The notes beneath the pieces are model-generated. The model ran no database searches and was not told where the DNA came from. It saw only the letters and a list, made by a program, of their open reading frames with translations. Shown piece after piece: positions 16,774-25,027 of a DNA stretch of 44,310 nucleotides (position 1 is the first letter of the stretch; each line of letters starts with the position of its first letter). The DNA lies in assembly GCA_958352815.1 (NCBI GenBank), contig CATWQA010000014.1:1-44310 (forward strand), written 5' to 3'. This DNA is from an uncultured Eubacteriales bacterium (GTDB taxonomy: Bacteria; Bacillota; Clostridia; Monoglobales; Monoglobaceae). Both the position numbers and the translations under genes were made by a program.

Positions 16774-17718
16774 TTATCTCTCTGCTCTCATTGGGTTGTT
16801 TAAGAAGTCCTCATAGGACAATCTTATTCCCTCCTCAAGCTCTGTTTTGTAACGCCAGCCGAGAGCCGCGCTCTTGCTCACGTCAAGCAGCTTGCGGGGG
16901 GTGCCGTTGGGCTTTGAGGTGTCCCATTTAATCTCGCCCTCATATCCCACAACCTTTGCCACAAGCTCTGTCAGCTCCTTTATGGACAATTCTTTTCCTG
17001 TTCCTGCGTTGACGGTTTCGTTTCCGCTGTAGTTATTCATAAGGAATATGCACAGGTCCGCCAGGTCGTCCACATACAAAAACTCGCGCAGGGGACTTCC
17101 GTCTCCCCAGCAGGTAACCTCGGTGAGCCCGTTCTCCTTAGCCTCGTGGAAGCGGCGGATTAATGCGGGCAGCACGTGACTGTGGGTGGGGTGATAGTTA
17201 TCATTGGGGCCGTACAGATTTGTGGGCATAACGCTTATGTAATCCGTGCCGTATTGACGGTTTAAGAACTCACAGTATTTAAGCCCCGAAATCTTTGCCA
17301 GAGCGTACGCCTCATTGGTCTTTTCCAGCTCAGATGTGAGCAGGCAGCTCTCCTTCATGGGCTGAGGCGCCATTCTGGGATAGATACATGAGGAGCCCAA
17401 AAATTCCAGCTTCTTACAGCCATTCTTCCAGGCGGCGTTAATAACGTTCATCTCAAGTATCATGTTGTCATACATAAAGTCGGCAAGAGCCTCTGAATTT
17501 GCCACAATACCGCCTACCTTGGCAGCGGCAAGGAACACATACTCCGGCTTTTCCTCTGCGAAGAACTTCTCAACCTGATCCTGGCGGCACAAGTCCAGCT
17601 CGCTGTGGGTACGTGTTACAATATTTGTGTAGCCCTGCTTCTTAAGGGCACGGACAATTGCGGAGCCAACCATTCCACGGTGTCCCGCAACATATATTTT
17701 TGCATCCTTTTCCATCAT
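16774..17718 (-). CDS. fcl: GDP-L-fucose synthase
   Basis: Short-chain dehydrogenase/epimerase that performs the 3,5-epimerisation and NADPH reduction of GDP-4-keto-6-deoxymannose. Nucleotide-binding GHRGMVGSA (12-20), catalytic Ser in FLGSSCIYP (109-110) and Tyr138-x3-Lys142 in YALAKISG are present; the family block PTNLYGPNDNYHPTHSHVLPALIRR is complete. 314 aa, normal length. GGAG lies 11 bases before the start; ATG 17715 is an alternative. It follows gmd, 51 bases downstream, and precedes manC. Confidence 0.96.
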   Translation of the reverse strand: MMEKDAKIYVAGHRGMVGSAIVRALKKQGYTNIVTRTHSELDLCRQDQVEKFFAEEKPEYVFLAAAKVGGIVANSEALADFMYDNMILEMNVINAAWKNGCKKLEFLGSSCIYPRMAPQPMKESCLLTSELEKTNEAYALAKISGLKYCEFLNRQYGTDYISVMPTNLYGPNDNYHPTHSHVLPALIRRFHEAKENGLTEVTCWGDGSPLREFLYVDDLADLCIFLMNNYSGNETVNAGTGKELSIKELTELVAKVVGYEGEIKWDTSKPNGTPRKLLDVSKSAALGWRYKTELEEGIRLSYEDFLNNPMRAER

Positions 17719-17769
17719 AATATAAAAATCTCCATTCCGCCGTCCGTAACGGCAAAAACTTAGTATAAA

Positions 17770-18825
17770 CTATTTCTGCTCGGCAGTCTTCATTGCCGCT
17801 TCCTGCTTTGCTAAAGCGCGGTCGTGAGTTGCCATAATGTTTACAAGCTCCTCATAGCTTGTCTTTTGCGGGTTCCAGCCCAGAACCGTCTTTGCCTTGG
17901 TGGGGTCTCCCCAGAGATTGTCAACGTCTGTGGGGCGGAACCATTCGGGATTTACGCATACCAGCATCTTGCCCGTTGCAGCGTCATAGCCCTTTTCGTC
18001 AAGACCTGTACCCTCCCAGCGAATGTCGATTCCGTTTGCCTTAAACGCCTTTTCGGTAAAGTCTCTGACCGTGTGCTGCTCGCCTGTTGCGATAACAAAA
18101 TCCTCCGGCGTCTCGTGCTGCAAAATCATCCACATGCACTCAACATAATCCTTGGCATAACCCCAGTCACGGAGAGAATCCATATTGCCCAGCTCCAGAT
18201 GATCTTGAAGCCCCTCTGCAATACGTCCGGCAGCAAGGGTAATCTTTCTGGTAACAAAATTCTCGCCGCGGCGCTCGGACTCGTGATTAAACAAAATACC
18301 GTTTACGGCAAACATGCCATAAGCCTCACGATATTCCTTGGTAATCCAAAAGCCGTACTGCTTTGCCACAGCATAGGGACTGTAGGGGTGGAAAGGCGTT
18401 GTCTCCCTCTGAGGTACTTCCTCAACCTTGCCGTAAAGCTCCGAGGTTGACGCCTGATATATCTTGGTCTTTTTGGTTAAGCCCAAAATACGAACGGCCT
18501 CTAAAATACGCAGCACGCCTATGGCGTCAACGTCTCCCGAATACTCGGGAACATCAAAGGAAACCTGAACGTGAGACTGAGCGGCAAGATTATAAATCTC
18601 GTCGGGCTGAACCAAATTGATAATACGTATGAGAGATGATGAGTCGGACAAATCACCGTCATGGAGAGTAATCGAACCAGCGGCAATCAGATGGTCTATG
18701 CGCGCGGTGTTTGAAATTGATGCACGGCGCGTGATACCGTGAACCTCATAACCCTTTTCCAGCAGAAACTCCGCAAGATAAGAACCGTCCTGTCCGGTGA
18801 TACCGGTAATCAATGCTTTTTTCAT
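17770..18825 (-). CDS. gmd: GDP-mannose 4,6-dehydratase
   Basis: First dedicated step of GDP-fucose synthesis, an extended short-chain dehydrogenase. GITGQDGSYLAEFLLEKGY near the N-terminus binds NADP; the active-site region STSELYGKVEEVPQRE and YSPYAVAKQYGFW (Tyr-x3-Lys) and the signature HESERRGENFVTRKI are all present. 351 aa. Start at ATG 18825 with GAGG six bases upstream; an ATG four codons earlier would use bases inside that ribosome site. It heads a five-gene minus-strand operon. I could not identify a convincing -35 in the AT-rich 18838-18960 upstream region. Confidence 0.96.
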   Translation of the reverse strand: MKKALITGITGQDGSYLAEFLLEKGYEVHGITRRASISNTARIDHLIAAGSITLHDGDLSDSSSLIRIINLVQPDEIYNLAAQSHVQVSFDVPEYSGDVDAIGVLRILEAVRILGLTKKTKIYQASTSELYGKVEEVPQRETTPFHPYSPYAVAKQYGFWITKEYREAYGMFAVNGILFNHESERRGENFVTRKITLAAGRIAEGLQDHLELGNMDSLRDWGYAKDYVECMWMILQHETPEDFVIATGEQHTVRDFTEKAFKANGIDIRWEGTGLDEKGYDAATGKMLVCVNPEWFRPTDVDNLWGDPTKAKTVLGWNPQKTSYEELVNIMATHDRALAKQEAAMKTAEQK

Positions 18826-18963
18826 AAAGTACCTCAACTTTCTAAAAATAATATCGGATAATATTTTATATGATTAAACGAATTTTTTCGAGTGTTTATA
18901 TTGACAATAATTAGCACAATATTGACTTTTTCGCAAAAAGCTTTTAATTTTGCAAAAGGTAAA

Positions 18964-18989
18964 TCGGAGAAAAGTGAACCTTTCTCCGA
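18964..18989 (-). terminator. Terminator after the LRR gene
   Basis: TCGGAGAAA / TTTCTCCGA arms around an 8-base loop, followed on the minus strand by TTTACCTTTT. It lies 10 bases past the stop codon. Confidence 0.75.
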
Positions 18990-18998
18990 CTTATAAGG

Positions 18999-20519
18999 TT
19001 ATTCCAATTCAATTTCTATAGAATCGCATATGGGCTCCATACGGTTTATGCTGTCCCACAGGAAAACTTTTACGAACCTACCGCCGTCTACCTCCGACAT
19101 ATCAAAAGTATATTCCCCGTCTGAGCTTATACTTTGAGCAGGCAAGACATCTTCTATTAAGTTCTTACCTGCATACACCACCGCAAACAGCTGTCCCGGC
19201 TTAACCAAACCGTTTACCGTGACGTTTATACTGTCTCGCGCAACTTCGCCGGTTATCACATCTGTTATTTCCCAACCGTAACCGTTTGCCAAGGCATAAG
19301 CGTGTGCCGCCGAGTTTAAGGGAGAATGTATTGTAACATCGCTTTTGTTTCCGATCTCCGGAAAAATTGAAAACAGACTTTCCCCTATACTCGTAACCGA
19401 AGCCGGTATGTATAAATCTCTGACGTTATCGCAATAAACAAACGCCTTGTTTCCGATTTCCGTAACGGTGTTGGGAACTTTTATGCATTCAAGACCCGTG
19501 CAGTGGTCAAATGCATAGCTTTCTATTTTCTGCAAGCCCTCGGGCATAACGATATTTGTTACGTTTTTACAGTTTGAAAATGCACCACTTCCGACTACTT
19601 TCGTCTTGCCGCTCAAAACAATTTCTCCCTGCCGTCCGGGAGGGCAGCATATAAATTTTGTAATATCCTTTGAATATGCCATTCCGTTTGACGATGTATA
19701 TTCGGAGCCAACGCTAAACTTAATTTCTTTTAAGGCTTGGCAATCCTTTACAAAATTAGGCGTAAAACTCATTTTCTCTCCAAAATGTATCTTTTCGAGC
19801 CCTTTCATATACAGATGCATCGAGTCAAGAGAAAAATTATCATGAAAATACAGCTCGGTTATTTTATTGCAGCCGTAAAATGCTTTTGAAGAATCCACTG
19901 ATGTAACATAATCCGGCACTTCAAATACACCGGTTGTAGCTCCGGGAATCTGCAAAAGAACATCTCCCGACTTTGACAAGAGTAAGCCGTCAACAGAGGA
20001 AAAAACTTGGTTATCCTCACTGACATTAATGCTTTTTAAGGTATCTGCCTCTAACGCAGGTATATATGTGGGAAGATATCCGGTTCCGCTTGAATCTGTA
20101 CTGCTATAACCGAAACCCTCAAAAACATATTTGCTTAATTTGCAATCCAAGAAGCCCGAAATCCGCTCAACTCCGCTTCCTATATTCAAAACCTCAAGAT
20201 TATCAAACCGTGTCAGTGCATTGTACCCTAATATTCTAACGCTGTCGGGAATGTTAATAATGCGCACATTATCCTCACCCTTTATTTCAAACTCATCTAT
20301 GGCAGCAACATTGTAGCCATTCAACACCTCAGGGAATGTGTACTCCTCCGGCAAATCAAGATATGTTGATTTGATTATAGCCTCTCTGGACGAATTTAAA
20401 GTCGAATTTAAATAGTAGGCATATCCCCCATAATTTGCTATTGCCCACGCCGAACAAGCAGGCATAATAACTACCATGGCAGTCATCAAACATATAATCT
20501 TTAATAAGACTCGCTTCAT
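18999..20519 (-). CDS. Secreted BspA-like leucine-rich-repeat protein
   Basis: 506 aa. Signal peptide 1-25 (MKRVLLKIICLM... SAWA). The middle carries several LRR_5/BspA repeats, for example VTNIVMPEGLQKIESYAF, LECIKVPNTVTEIGNKAF and VRDLYIPASVTSIGESLF. The final 90 residues form a separate beta-type domain ending FLWDSINRMEPIC...EIELE, shared almost letter for letter with the two large proteins upstream. BspA-like repeats are usually cell-surface adhesion modules. Start at ATG 20519 behind AGAGAGG; an earlier in-frame start at 20540 would place charged residues before the signal. Last gene of the five-gene surface operon. Confidence 0.85.
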   Translation of the reverse strand: MKRVLLKIICLMTAMVVIMPACSAWAIANYGGYAYYLNSTLNSSREAIIKSTYLDLPEEYTFPEVLNGYNVAAIDEFEIKGEDNVRIINIPDSVRILGYNALTRFDNLEVLNIGSGVERISGFLDCKLSKYVFEGFGYSSTDSSGTGYLPTYIPALEADTLKSINVSEDNQVFSSVDGLLLSKSGDVLLQIPGATTGVFEVPDYVTSVDSSKAFYGCNKITELYFHDNFSLDSMHLYMKGLEKIHFGEKMSFTPNFVKDCQALKEIKFSVGSEYTSSNGMAYSKDITKFICCPPGRQGEIVLSGKTKVVGSGAFSNCKNVTNIVMPEGLQKIESYAFDHCTGLECIKVPNTVTEIGNKAFVYCDNVRDLYIPASVTSIGESLFSIFPEIGNKSDVTIHSPLNSAAHAYALANGYGWEITDVITGEVARDSINVTVNGLVKPGQLFAVVYAGKNLIEDVLPAQSISSDGEYTFDMSEVDGGRFVKVFLWDSINRMEPICDSIEIELE

Positions 20520-20558
20520 TAAACACACCTCTCTCACCAAATACGTACAGCCCTTTGT

Positions 20559-21767
20559 TTACTCTAATTCTATTTCTACGGAGTTGCATATGGGCTCCAT
20601 ACGGTTTATGCTGTCCCACAGGAAAAATCTGACTTTTTTTGCATTTGGCTCTTGGCGCACGTCAAACTCATATCCGTTATAATATTCTAAAGCTACATTT
20701 TCATTTAGATTTGCGGGAACCGCAATCGGTTCTGTTGAGGACAGATATCTGCCGCCTCTGTCATAGCTTGCCATAAACAAAACGCTGTCTCTCCCAATGC
20801 CTGCGGGACAAATCTTAATATGTGTATCATCCACCCATTTATAATATAAATATTTATACTCTTGGGGTCCCGAGTCCACAACCGCTATCGTTCCCGAGGG
20901 CTTGTGAGAAAGGAAAATTTCTTCCGGATCATCAACAACTGCAACAAGAGCCGCTCCCTTATCGGTTATATCATAGATTTTTGTTTCATTTCCGAAATAC
21001 CTCCTACTTGAAAAATCCCGGATAAAACTTCCACCTACAGGAAAGGATAAATCATAGTGTGAATACGGAAAATCAAGTCTATATATAGATGGCAATTGGT
21101 ACTCCTCAGGCACGGCTACTGTGTTACCCTCACTGTCGCAAAGAGAAAAATCAAAGAAGTTTACGCTGTCCTCTGCCCCGACATACTTATCAATAAAGGA
21201 ACCAAATCTCTGCTGTTTTTCCTCCTCATCGGAAACATAATCTATTTTTAAGTTTAAGTCCCCGTAAGGCTCCATAGCATAGGAATTGTATCCCGCGTAT
21301 AGATGAAACTCATAATCCTCCGGAATAGTTTTATAATCTATCGGTGTTTTTTGGGGATGATACCACTGAAATTCTTTTTTAAGCAAGCTATAATAGTCTA
21401 CACGCCCCTCGTTTTCAATTTTTATTATTATTCTATGACCATCATTTTGTGATGAAGTCATAGTTGGTCTCCATGATTTTGTTTCTGAGGGAGTATCCGA
21501 CATATATTGCTCATCTTCAATCATACATCCAAAATACACCTTAGCGCTTTCAGGTTGATTTTTAACAACTATTTCCCATCTTCCTGTCAAAGCCGAATTT
21601 TCAAATGCATATATTCCATTATCTATTGTAATATGTTGAACCTCATTATTGTACGTATTAATTATATCAATTTCTAAAGGAGGCTGAACAGCATCAACCT
21701 CACGTAGCGGAATAAGTATCAAAGAGAATACAAGAAGCATAGACGCTATTCTTTTTACGTTTTTCAT
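20559..21767 (-). CDS. Secreted protein of unknown function, paralog 2 (shared C-terminal FLWDSINRMEPIC motif)
   Basis: 402 aa, signal peptide 1-26 (ends REVDA). I do not recognise the body. It contains KQQRFGSFIDKYVGAEDSVNFF and YDRGGRYLSSTEPIAVPA, both also in the paralog at 22226-23503. The N-terminal signal, the RFGSFIDKYVG block and the last 70 residues are strongly conserved, while the segments between have diverged to about half identity by eye. The C-terminal motif FLWDSINRMEPIC is also in the LRR protein downstream. AGGAGG precedes the start and partly covers the stop of the small gene upstream. Probably exported and cell-surface associated. Confidence 0.8.
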   Translation of the reverse strand: MKNVKRIASMLLVFSLILIPLREVDAVQPPLEIDIINTYNNEVQHITIDNGIYAFENSALTGRWEIVVKNQPESAKVYFGCMIEDEQYMSDTPSETKSWRPTMTSSQNDGHRIIIKIENEGRVDYYSLLKKEFQWYHPQKTPIDYKTIPEDYEFHLYAGYNSYAMEPYGDLNLKIDYVSDEEEKQQRFGSFIDKYVGAEDSVNFFDFSLCDSEGNTVAVPEEYQLPSIYRLDFPYSHYDLSFPVGGSFIRDFSSRRYFGNETKIYDITDKGAALVAVVDDPEEIFLSHKPSGTIAVVDSGPQEYKYLYYKWVDDTHIKICPAGIGRDSVLFMASYDRGGRYLSSTEPIAVPANLNENVALEYYNGYEFDVRQEPNAKKVRFFLWDSINRMEPICNSVEIELE

Positions 21768-21779
21768 ACGATCAACCTC

Positions 21780-22175
21780 CTAACCTAATTTACCATCATC
21801 TATATCAACAAATTCCGTCAGCTTATATATAGGCAGTCTAAATGTATCAGCGGGAGTAGCCTCTGTTATTGTCTCGGGAGCTTCCAGCGTGCTGCTTAAT
21901 CGGTTTCCGCCCAAGGAGGAAATCTGCCCCTTAAGATACAGATTATTCACCGTGTTGGTCTGAATAATATTACTATTTACAAAGGGGAAAACTTTTAGTC
22001 TTTTACCCGAAACCTCCCAGTCAACATTATAAACCGTATTTGAGCTGTCCCTGAGATACAGACTGTTTGCCAAAGATGATGACGATATATTATTGCTGCT
22101 GTAGCCTATATCATCATTACTGCATTTTGTTAATCCAAAAGACAGTACAGGAAACAAATTTAAGACTTTTTTCAT
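21780..22175 (-). CDS. Small Ig-like (Big_5/SbsA-type) protein, copy 2
   Basis: 131 aa. After a short hydrophobic start (MKKVLNLFPVLSFGL) with no standard signal-peptidase or lipobox site, one beta domain follows that resembles the SbsA/Big_5 Ig-like fold: SLYLRDSSNTVYNVDWEVSG, LKVFPF, NNLYLKGQISSLGGNRLSS. It is nearly identical to the gene at 23516-23917, offset by exactly 1742 bases without indels, with a run of roughly 300 identical bases (about 21793-22092). The stop overlaps the ribosome site of the next gene. The weak export signal is odd for an Ig-like domain and may mean a truncated gene. Confidence 0.75.
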   Translation of the reverse strand: MKKVLNLFPVLSFGLTKCSNDDIGYSSNNISSSSLANSLYLRDSSNTVYNVDWEVSGKRLKVFPFVNSNIIQTNTVNNLYLKGQISSLGGNRLSSTLEAPETITEATPADTFRLPIYKLTEFVDIDDGKLG

Positions 22176-22225
22176 AATTTTCCTCCTCTTTTAGTAAACT
22201 TTGCTCCGACAATGCAACTCTTTGT

Positions 22226-23503
22226 TTATTCTAATTCAATTTCTACGGAGTTGCATATGGGCTCCATACGGTTTATGCTGTCCCACAGGAAAAATCTAAC
22301 TTTTTTGGCATTTGGCTCTTGACGTACATCAAACTCATACCCATTAAAAATTACTGAATTATTCCCCAAATCACTGGCAGCATTTAGCTTTGCGGGAACG
22401 GCAATCGGTTCTGTTGAGGACAGATATCTGCCCCCTCTGTCGTAGCTTGACATAAACAAAATGCTTTCTCCCTGAACACCTACGGGCATAATTTTAATTA
22501 CATTTTCGTCTATCCATTCATACTTCAAATATTTTGCCATTTCCAAACCCGAATTTACTACCGCAAATGTTCCTGATGGTATATGATTAAACTTAAGCGT
22601 TTTCAAATCTGTATATGTTTCGCCGTCAATCACCGCGAGCAGTTTCGAACTGTCATCTGTCATGTCATAAACCTTCGCCTCATTTCTCCATCGGTATATT
22701 CTGGGAATCGAAGAAGGCCAACCGCCGCCGACAGGAAAATTATACATGTGGCTTGCGGGAAAATCAATTTCATACGTTGTCATTAATTGGTATTCTTTCG
22801 GTACGTCTACAACGTTACCGTCACCATCACATAAAAATAATTCAAAAAAACTAACAGTATCTTCTTCTCCCACATACTTATCTATAAAAGAACCGAACCT
22901 CTGTTGTATTTCTTCTTCATCAGTAATACATTTCGCACCATATTTCAAATTGCCATATGGTTCTAATAAATCTGTATATGCACCTGCCGCATTGTGAACC
23001 TCGAATCCCTCCGGTACATTTTTATAACTGAGCAATTCATTCTTTCTACCCTCAAACCGGAATTGATCCTTAACTAAATTGTAGTAAAAAACCTCTCCGT
23101 TATTTTCAACTTTAATTATTACTCTAAGTGCACTATTAGAACTGGTTTCCATAGAATACGAATTGCTCTCTGATGGTGTATCGGGAAAATATTCGCTTCG
23201 ACCATTTGTGGTTCTCTCAATATAACCAAAATACACATTTGCCGTTTCAGGCAAGTTTTTTACGGTAATTGTAAACGAAAATTTACGGCCGGTAGTAGCA
23301 AAAAATAAACCTCCCATATTGTAAAAACCATTTTCAATTTTTACATTATTTGTTTTATCTACTCCATCAAATATATCATCTCCGATAATCTCTGACTCAA
23401 AATCAAACACCAAAGGCGGTTGGGCAGCATCAACCTCACATATCGGAATAAGCACTAAGGAAAACATGAGAAGTAAAGACGCTATTCTTTTTATATTTTT
23501 CAT
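22226..23503 (-). CDS. Secreted protein of unknown function, paralog 1 (shared C-terminal FLWDSINRMEPIC motif)
   Basis: 425 aa, signal peptide 1-26 (ends CEVDA). Same architecture as the paralog at 20559-21767: signal, variable N-terminal half (with an acidic insertion VFDFESEIIGDDIFDGVD absent from the other), the conserved block QQRFGSFIDKYVGEEDTVSFFE, a variable stretch, then SYDRGGRYLSSTEPIAVPA and the identical terminal EFDVRQEPNAKKVRFFLWDS segment. No catalytic motif is evident. AGGAGG lies directly upstream, at the end of the small Ig-like gene. Likely a surface or extracellular protein made together with it. Confidence 0.8.
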   Translation of the reverse strand: MKNIKRIASLLLMFSLVLIPICEVDAAQPPLVFDFESEIIGDDIFDGVDKTNNVKIENGFYNMGGLFFATTGRKFSFTITVKNLPETANVYFGYIERTTNGRSEYFPDTPSESNSYSMETSSNSALRVIIKVENNGEVFYYNLVKDQFRFEGRKNELLSYKNVPEGFEVHNAAGAYTDLLEPYGNLKYGAKCITDEEEIQQRFGSFIDKYVGEEDTVSFFELFLCDGDGNVVDVPKEYQLMTTYEIDFPASHMYNFPVGGGWPSSIPRIYRWRNEAKVYDMTDDSSKLLAVIDGETYTDLKTLKFNHIPSGTFAVVNSGLEMAKYLKYEWIDENVIKIMPVGVQGESILFMSSYDRGGRYLSSTEPIAVPAKLNAASDLGNNSVIFNGYEFDVRQEPNAKKVRFFLWDSINRMEPICNSVEIELE

Positions 23504-23515
23504 ATTATATCCCTC

Positions 23516-23917
23516 CTAATCATATCCCAACTTGCCATCATCTATATCAACAAATTCCGTCAGCTTATATATAGGCAGTCTAAATGTATCAGCGGGAGTA
23601 GCCTCTGTTATTGTCTCGGGAGCTTCCAGCGTGCTGCTTAATCGGTTTCCGCCCAAGGAGGAAATCTGCCCCTTAAGATACAGATTATTCACCGTGTTGG
23701 TCTGAATAATATTACTATTTACAAAGGGGAAAACTTTTAGTCTTTTACCCGAAACCTCCCAGTCAACATTATAAACCGTATTTGAGCTGTCCCTGAGATA
23801 CAGACTGTTTGCCAAAGATGATGACGATATATTATTACTGCTGTAGCCTATATCATCATTACTGCATTTTGTTAATCCAAAAGATAATACAGGAAACAAA
23901 CTTAGGACTTTTTTCAT
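23516..23917 (-). CDS. Small Ig-like (Big_5/SbsA-type) protein, copy 1
   Basis: 133 aa and first gene of the surface operon. It is almost identical to copy 2 at 21780-22175; the visible protein differences are Ser for Asn at residue 6 and two extra residues (YD) at the end. I start at ATG 23917 (MKKVLSLF), which matches copy 2; a longer reading to 23980 would run back through the promoter. The ribosome site is a weaker GGGAGAG. Function unknown; the repeated pairing with a large secreted protein suggests the two work together. Confidence 0.78.
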   Translation of the reverse strand: MKKVLSLFPVLSFGLTKCSNDDIGYSSNNISSSSLANSLYLRDSSNTVYNVDWEVSGKRLKVFPFVNSNIIQTNTVNNLYLKGQISSLGGNRLSSTLEAPETITEATPADTFRLPIYKLTEFVDIDDGKLGYD

Positions 23918-23951
23918 AACTTTCGCTCTCCCTTTTACTTGTTTTTTATAT

Positions 23952-23980
23952 ATTATACCCCTCTTATAAATGACTGTCAA
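23952..23980 (-). promoter_or_regulatory. Consensus promoter of the surface operon
   Basis: On the minus strand TTGACA (23975-23980), 17 bases, TATAAT (23952-23957): a perfect sigma-A consensus, about 35 bases before the first start codon. No operator-like dyad is apparent. Confidence 0.85.
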
Positions 23981-24048
23981 TTATTTCCAACGTATTGAAC
24001 AATTTTTTGGTAATATAATTTTGTTTGATTTTATTTAAAAGCATCAAA

Positions 24049-24068
24049 AAGCCCGCAGCAGCGGGCTT
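24049..24068 (-). terminator. Minus-strand terminator
   Basis: AAGCCCGC-agca-GCGGGCTT; read on the minus strand it is followed by TTTTTGATGC. It would terminate the HxlR transcript, about 270 bases downstream of that gene, just before the surface-operon promoter. Confidence 0.75.
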
Positions 24069-24337
24069 CGGAGAGCTTTTCAGAAATTATCTGTCTTTTC
24101 GGAATATAAAAATTATGCCAAATATCAAGAGACGGTTGCGCGTCCAAATCGCTTGTCCTCCGTATTTTGCGGTGCCCCTACGAAATTAATAAGTTACGTA
24201 TATTTCAAACCGTATACATTAGTAAAAACCGCTGCTGTTCCGGCGGGGCGTATAGAAATCCGCCCCTACACCGCAGCCATTTACATGTATACCAATCCGT
24301 CTGCAAAATGTACCTGATGCGCAAATTCGCAAAAAAT
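24069..24337. other. Non-coding stretch downstream of the HxlR gene
   Basis: I see no gene. It contains GGGGCG...CGCCCC (24245-24266) and the related pieces GCGGTGCCCCTAC and GCCCCTACACCGC, which look like remnants of a GC-rich hairpin repeat. An antisense reading frame here is not credible. Confidence 0.5.
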
Positions 24338-24673
24338 CTAATAATTTTTCGCACTGTCAAAATTACTCTTATATGCCGTTCCCCACTCGGTCATCGAATC
24401 AAGAATAGGTTTAAGGCTATAGCCTGTTTCCGTCAGGGTGTATTCCACACGGGGAGGAACCTCCGGATAGACCTTTCTTGTCAGCAGCTTATCCTCCTCC
24501 ATTGAGCGCAGATTAGCCGTCAGCACCTTTTGAGAAATATTTCCCACAGACTTTTTAAGCTCGCCGAAACGCTTTGTGCCTCCCAGCAGGTCACGGATAA
24601 TAAGCACCTTCCAGCGGTTAGAAATCAGCATTAACGTCGTTTCCACAGGGCAAGCGGGCAAATCCTTTTTCAT
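24338..24673 (-). CDS. HxlR-family transcriptional regulator
   Basis: 111 aa winged-helix protein. The family signature is clear: ACPVETTLMLISNRWKVLIIRDLLGGTKRFGELKKSVGNISQKVLTANLRSMEEDKLL. Cys8 just before Pro-Val-Glu is in the place of the redox-sensing N-terminal cysteine of YodB and HypR, so thiol or electrophile sensing is plausible. It is transcribed away from the macrodomain/SirTM operon, and dyads that could be its operators lie in front of that operon and of the MBL-like gene. AGGAGG precedes the start. No other regulator is nearby. Confidence 0.92.
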   Translation of the reverse strand: MKKDLPACPVETTLMLISNRWKVLIIRDLLGGTKRFGELKKSVGNISQKVLTANLRSMEEDKLLTRKVYPEVPPRVEYTLTETGYSLKPILDSMTEWGTAYKSNFDSAKNY

Positions 24674-24691
24674 ATGTAATCCTCCTCGATA

Positions 24692-24708
24692 AGTATCTCT
24701 CGGATACT
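24692..24708 (-). promoter_or_regulatory. Dyad upstream of the HxlR gene
   Basis: AGTATC-tctcg-GATACT, a perfect 6-base dyad 19 to 35 bases before the start codon. It is a candidate autoregulatory site; its sequence differs from the long dyads of the two divergent target promoters. Confidence 0.5.
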
Positions 24709-24737
24709 GATATAATTCAATCTTATGTTTTTATTTA

Positions 24738-24893
24738 AATCGGAGCAACGCTTCGCTTTGCTCGCAAAGAGCGGAGCTTGCGAACGATTGCAATATACAA
24801 ACGGAGCTTTAGCTCCGCGGCGTTACAGTGGGGGTTACTACTCCCACTATAACGCCGGATAGCATCCGCCGCTTAAAAAGGCGGATGCTATAT
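24738..24893. repeat. Hairpin cluster, including dispersed repeat copy B
   Basis: Contains CGGAGC-ttta-GCTCCG, GGCGTTA...TAACGCC enclosing CAGTGGG/CCCACT, and ATAGCATCCGCC-gcttaaaaa-GGCGGATGCTAT. Bases 24826-24860 match the first half of the 70-base repeat at 5011-5080. The last stem is followed by TATTTGTTTTATT and could insulate the macrodomain promoter from upstream transcription. Confidence 0.6.
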
Positions 24894-24944
24894 TTGTTTT
24901 ATTATAAAATGTGGAAAAATTTTTGTCAAGATAGTTTCCTGCGG

Positions 24945-24976
24945 GTAACTATGCCACAATATAGTGCGTACTTTAC
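24945..24976 (+). promoter_or_regulatory. Long interrupted dyad, operator 1 (macrodomain/SirTM)
   Basis: Symmetric pattern GTAA-N6-CAC-N6-GTG-N6-TTAC centred at 24960/24961. It overlaps the -35 box. The same 34-base stretch, including the trailing AA, recurs at 26757-26790 with about 28 identical positions and exactly the same placement relative to the promoter. Confidence 0.75.
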
Positions 24977-25000
24977 AAAAATGGCAAGCGGTTTTATAAT
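24972..25000 (+). promoter_or_regulatory. Promoter of the macrodomain-SirTM operon
   Basis: TTTACA (24972-24977), 17 bases, TATAAT (24995-25000), 28 bases upstream of the start codon. The -35 forms the right end of the dyad. Confidence 0.8.
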
Positions 25001-25027
25001 AAAGATAGTGGCAAGGAGGCTGTTAAT

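Larger units (their letters stand above)
21780..23917 (-). repeat. Tandem duplication of a two-gene unit (period 1742 bases)
   Basis: The small gene plus large gene occur twice in series: copy 1 at 23917-22226 and copy 2 at 22175-20559. The small genes align at a constant 1742-base offset with only a handful of differences; the large genes have diverged and differ in length (425 and 402 aa). Confidence 0.85.

Noticed and set aside
17824..18450. 208-residue frame opposite gmd
   Set aside because: Antisense shadow of gmd, no ribosome site.
24167..24505. 112-residue plus-strand frame
   Set aside because: Runs antisense through the HxlR gene and the repeat-like spacer.
24826..24893. CRISPR array
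   Set aside because: The repeats are hairpins of different sequence, without regular spacing or spacers.
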